Assembly: GCF_030812915.1 (NCBI RefSeq)
Contig: NZ_JAUSTQ010000007.1
Location: 1-64,000, forward strand
Origin: Alkalibacillus salilacus
GTDB lineage: Bacteria; Bacillota; Bacilli; Bacillales; Alkalibacillaceae
Length of the DNA stretch: 64,000 nucleotides
Reading direction: 5' to 3'
Shown: positions 63,275-64,000 of the stretch, one piece after another
Layout: every line of letters begins with the position of its first letter
Position numbering within the stretch: position 1 is the stretch's first letter
Made by a program: the position numbers and the translations under genes
The notes under the pieces: generated by a model
Databases searched by the model: none
The model's input: only the letters and a program-made list of their open reading frames with translations
What the model was told of the DNA's origin: nothing

Positions 63275-63970
63275 ATGTTGGCATTAAATGATGTGACTTA
63301 TAAAAGAAAAAAGAAAGTATTAATCAAAGATATATCTGGTGAGATTAAGCAGGGCGATTGCATTAGTTTGTTTGGGCCGAATGGTGCGGGTAAATCAACG
63401 TTATTAAAGCTAATTGCTGGTTTAGAAACGCCAAGCTCTGGTACATGCGTAAATGAGAATCAAGAAAAAATCTCGATAGGTTATGTGCCGCAACAGTTAG
63501 CTCTATTTGATCACATGACTGTTCGAGATCATTTAACGTATTACGAGAAGATGACGAAACAGATTAATCAACGCTATGTAAATGAAATGATTGAAGTGCT
63601 CGGTTTAAAAGATGTTCTTAATCTTAATGTCGAATCATTAAGTGGTGGAATGGCACGGAAATTGAATTTAGCTATTGGTTTAATCCATGAACCAGATCTC
63701 ATATTACTGGATGAAGCGTTTGTCGGTGTTGATTTAGCGACTAAACACGATATGTTGACGTGGCTACATCAACTAAATGAACAAGGAGCAACGAATGTTA
63801 TGATTAGTCATGACTGGCATGTGATTGAGCACATTGCCCAATCAATGTGGATTCTAGACGATGGAGAACTAATTGATCGCTTTCCAATTGCTCAGGTTGA
63901 TCAAAAACAAAGAGAATACGGTTATTATACTGGTCGTGATTTGCGGAAAATGTTTGCTTTACGTCGATAG
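63275..63970 (+). CDS. ABC transporter ATP-binding protein
   Basis: ATPase of 231 residues with Walker A GPNGAGKST (34-42), Q-loop YVPQQLALFD, signature LSGGMARK, Walker B LILLDEAFVGVD and H-loop ISHDWH. TGAGGTG precedes the ATG. It completes the exporter encoded by the two preceding permeases; the presence of one ATPase for two permeases implies an ATPase homodimer. The operon may continue beyond the window. Confidence 0.9.
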   Translation: MLALNDVTYKRKKKVLIKDISGEIKQGDCISLFGPNGAGKSTLLKLIAGLETPSSGTCVNENQEKISIGYVPQQLALFDHMTVRDHLTYYEKMTKQINQRYVNEMIEVLGLKDVLNLNVESLSGGMARKLNLAIGLIHEPDLILLDEAFVGVDLATKHDMLTWLHQLNEQGATNVMISHDWHVIEHIAQSMWILDDGELIDRFPIAQVDQKQREYGYYTGRDLRKMFALRR

Positions 63971-64000
63971 CAATAAATGGAATTAACTCTTCAGCATAAT

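Overview
The window is a low-GC, endospore-forming Firmicute chromosome, most likely a Bacillaceae member near the halophilic/halotolerant genera; the genus cannot be fixed from this sequence. The evidence is a tRNA cluster in almost the same order as Bacillus subtilis trnD, a gerA-gerB-gerC germinant-receptor operon, a CwlJ-type spore lytic enzyme, a SigI/RsgI pair, several DUF3231 proteins, odhAB, and AGGAGG-type ribosome binding sites with frequent GTG/TTG starts. I see no insertion sequence, prophage or CRISPR array.

Layout. 1-1356: the 3' end of a 5S rRNA and 13 tRNA genes. 1640-5444: a cobalamin riboswitch with terminator in front of a class I ribonucleotide reductase (nrdA-nrdB), then an orphan tRNA-Leu. 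5.5-9.0 kb: cwlJ, a decayed copy of a zinc-sensor gene, DUF3231 genes and a small membrane protein. 9.0-11.2 kb: zinc cassette (CzrA-type regulator, CzcD exporter, ZIP transporter). 11.3-13.9 kb: a guanine-class riboswitch controlling an NCS2 nucleobase permease and an overlapping Rieske oxygenase. 14-35.6 kb: mixed metabolic and transport genes (two more DUF3231 proteins, EamA, GntR, SDR, luciferase-like oxidoreductase, several alpha/beta hydrolases, a CopB-type ATPase, Maf, and an ABC exporter divergent from a MarR regulator). 35.7-40.3 kb: likely operon of TVP38 protein, ABC-class ATPase, queG, ogt and trmL. 40.6-47.3 kb: a divergent PrkA-like AAA+ protein, odhA-odhB, and a small VWA/MIDAS protein. 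47.5-55.3 kb: CNT nucleoside transporter, MATE exporter, murG and the ger operon. 55.4-64 kb: DUF389 protein, membrane-anchored trypsin-like protease, sigI-rsgI, and a four-gene ABC-2 exporter operon.

Most worth a second look: (1) the guanine-riboswitch operon joining a nucleobase permease to a Rieske oxygenase, a candidate uncharacterised purine-modifying pathway; (2) two intergenic tandem arrays of exactly 21-bp units built around an imperfect TTGTTWRACAA palindrome (19541-19687 and 48786-48932), each also readable as a heptad-repeat peptide; (3) odhAB flanked by an AAA+ protein and a VWA protein; (4) B12 control of a B12-independent reductase; (5) a complete but decayed zinc-sensor pseudogene about 2.5 kb from its intact copy; (6) four two- or one-domain DUF3231 paralogues within 28 kb; (7) a four-copy HPVFGxDGPPG-type repeat in RsgI.
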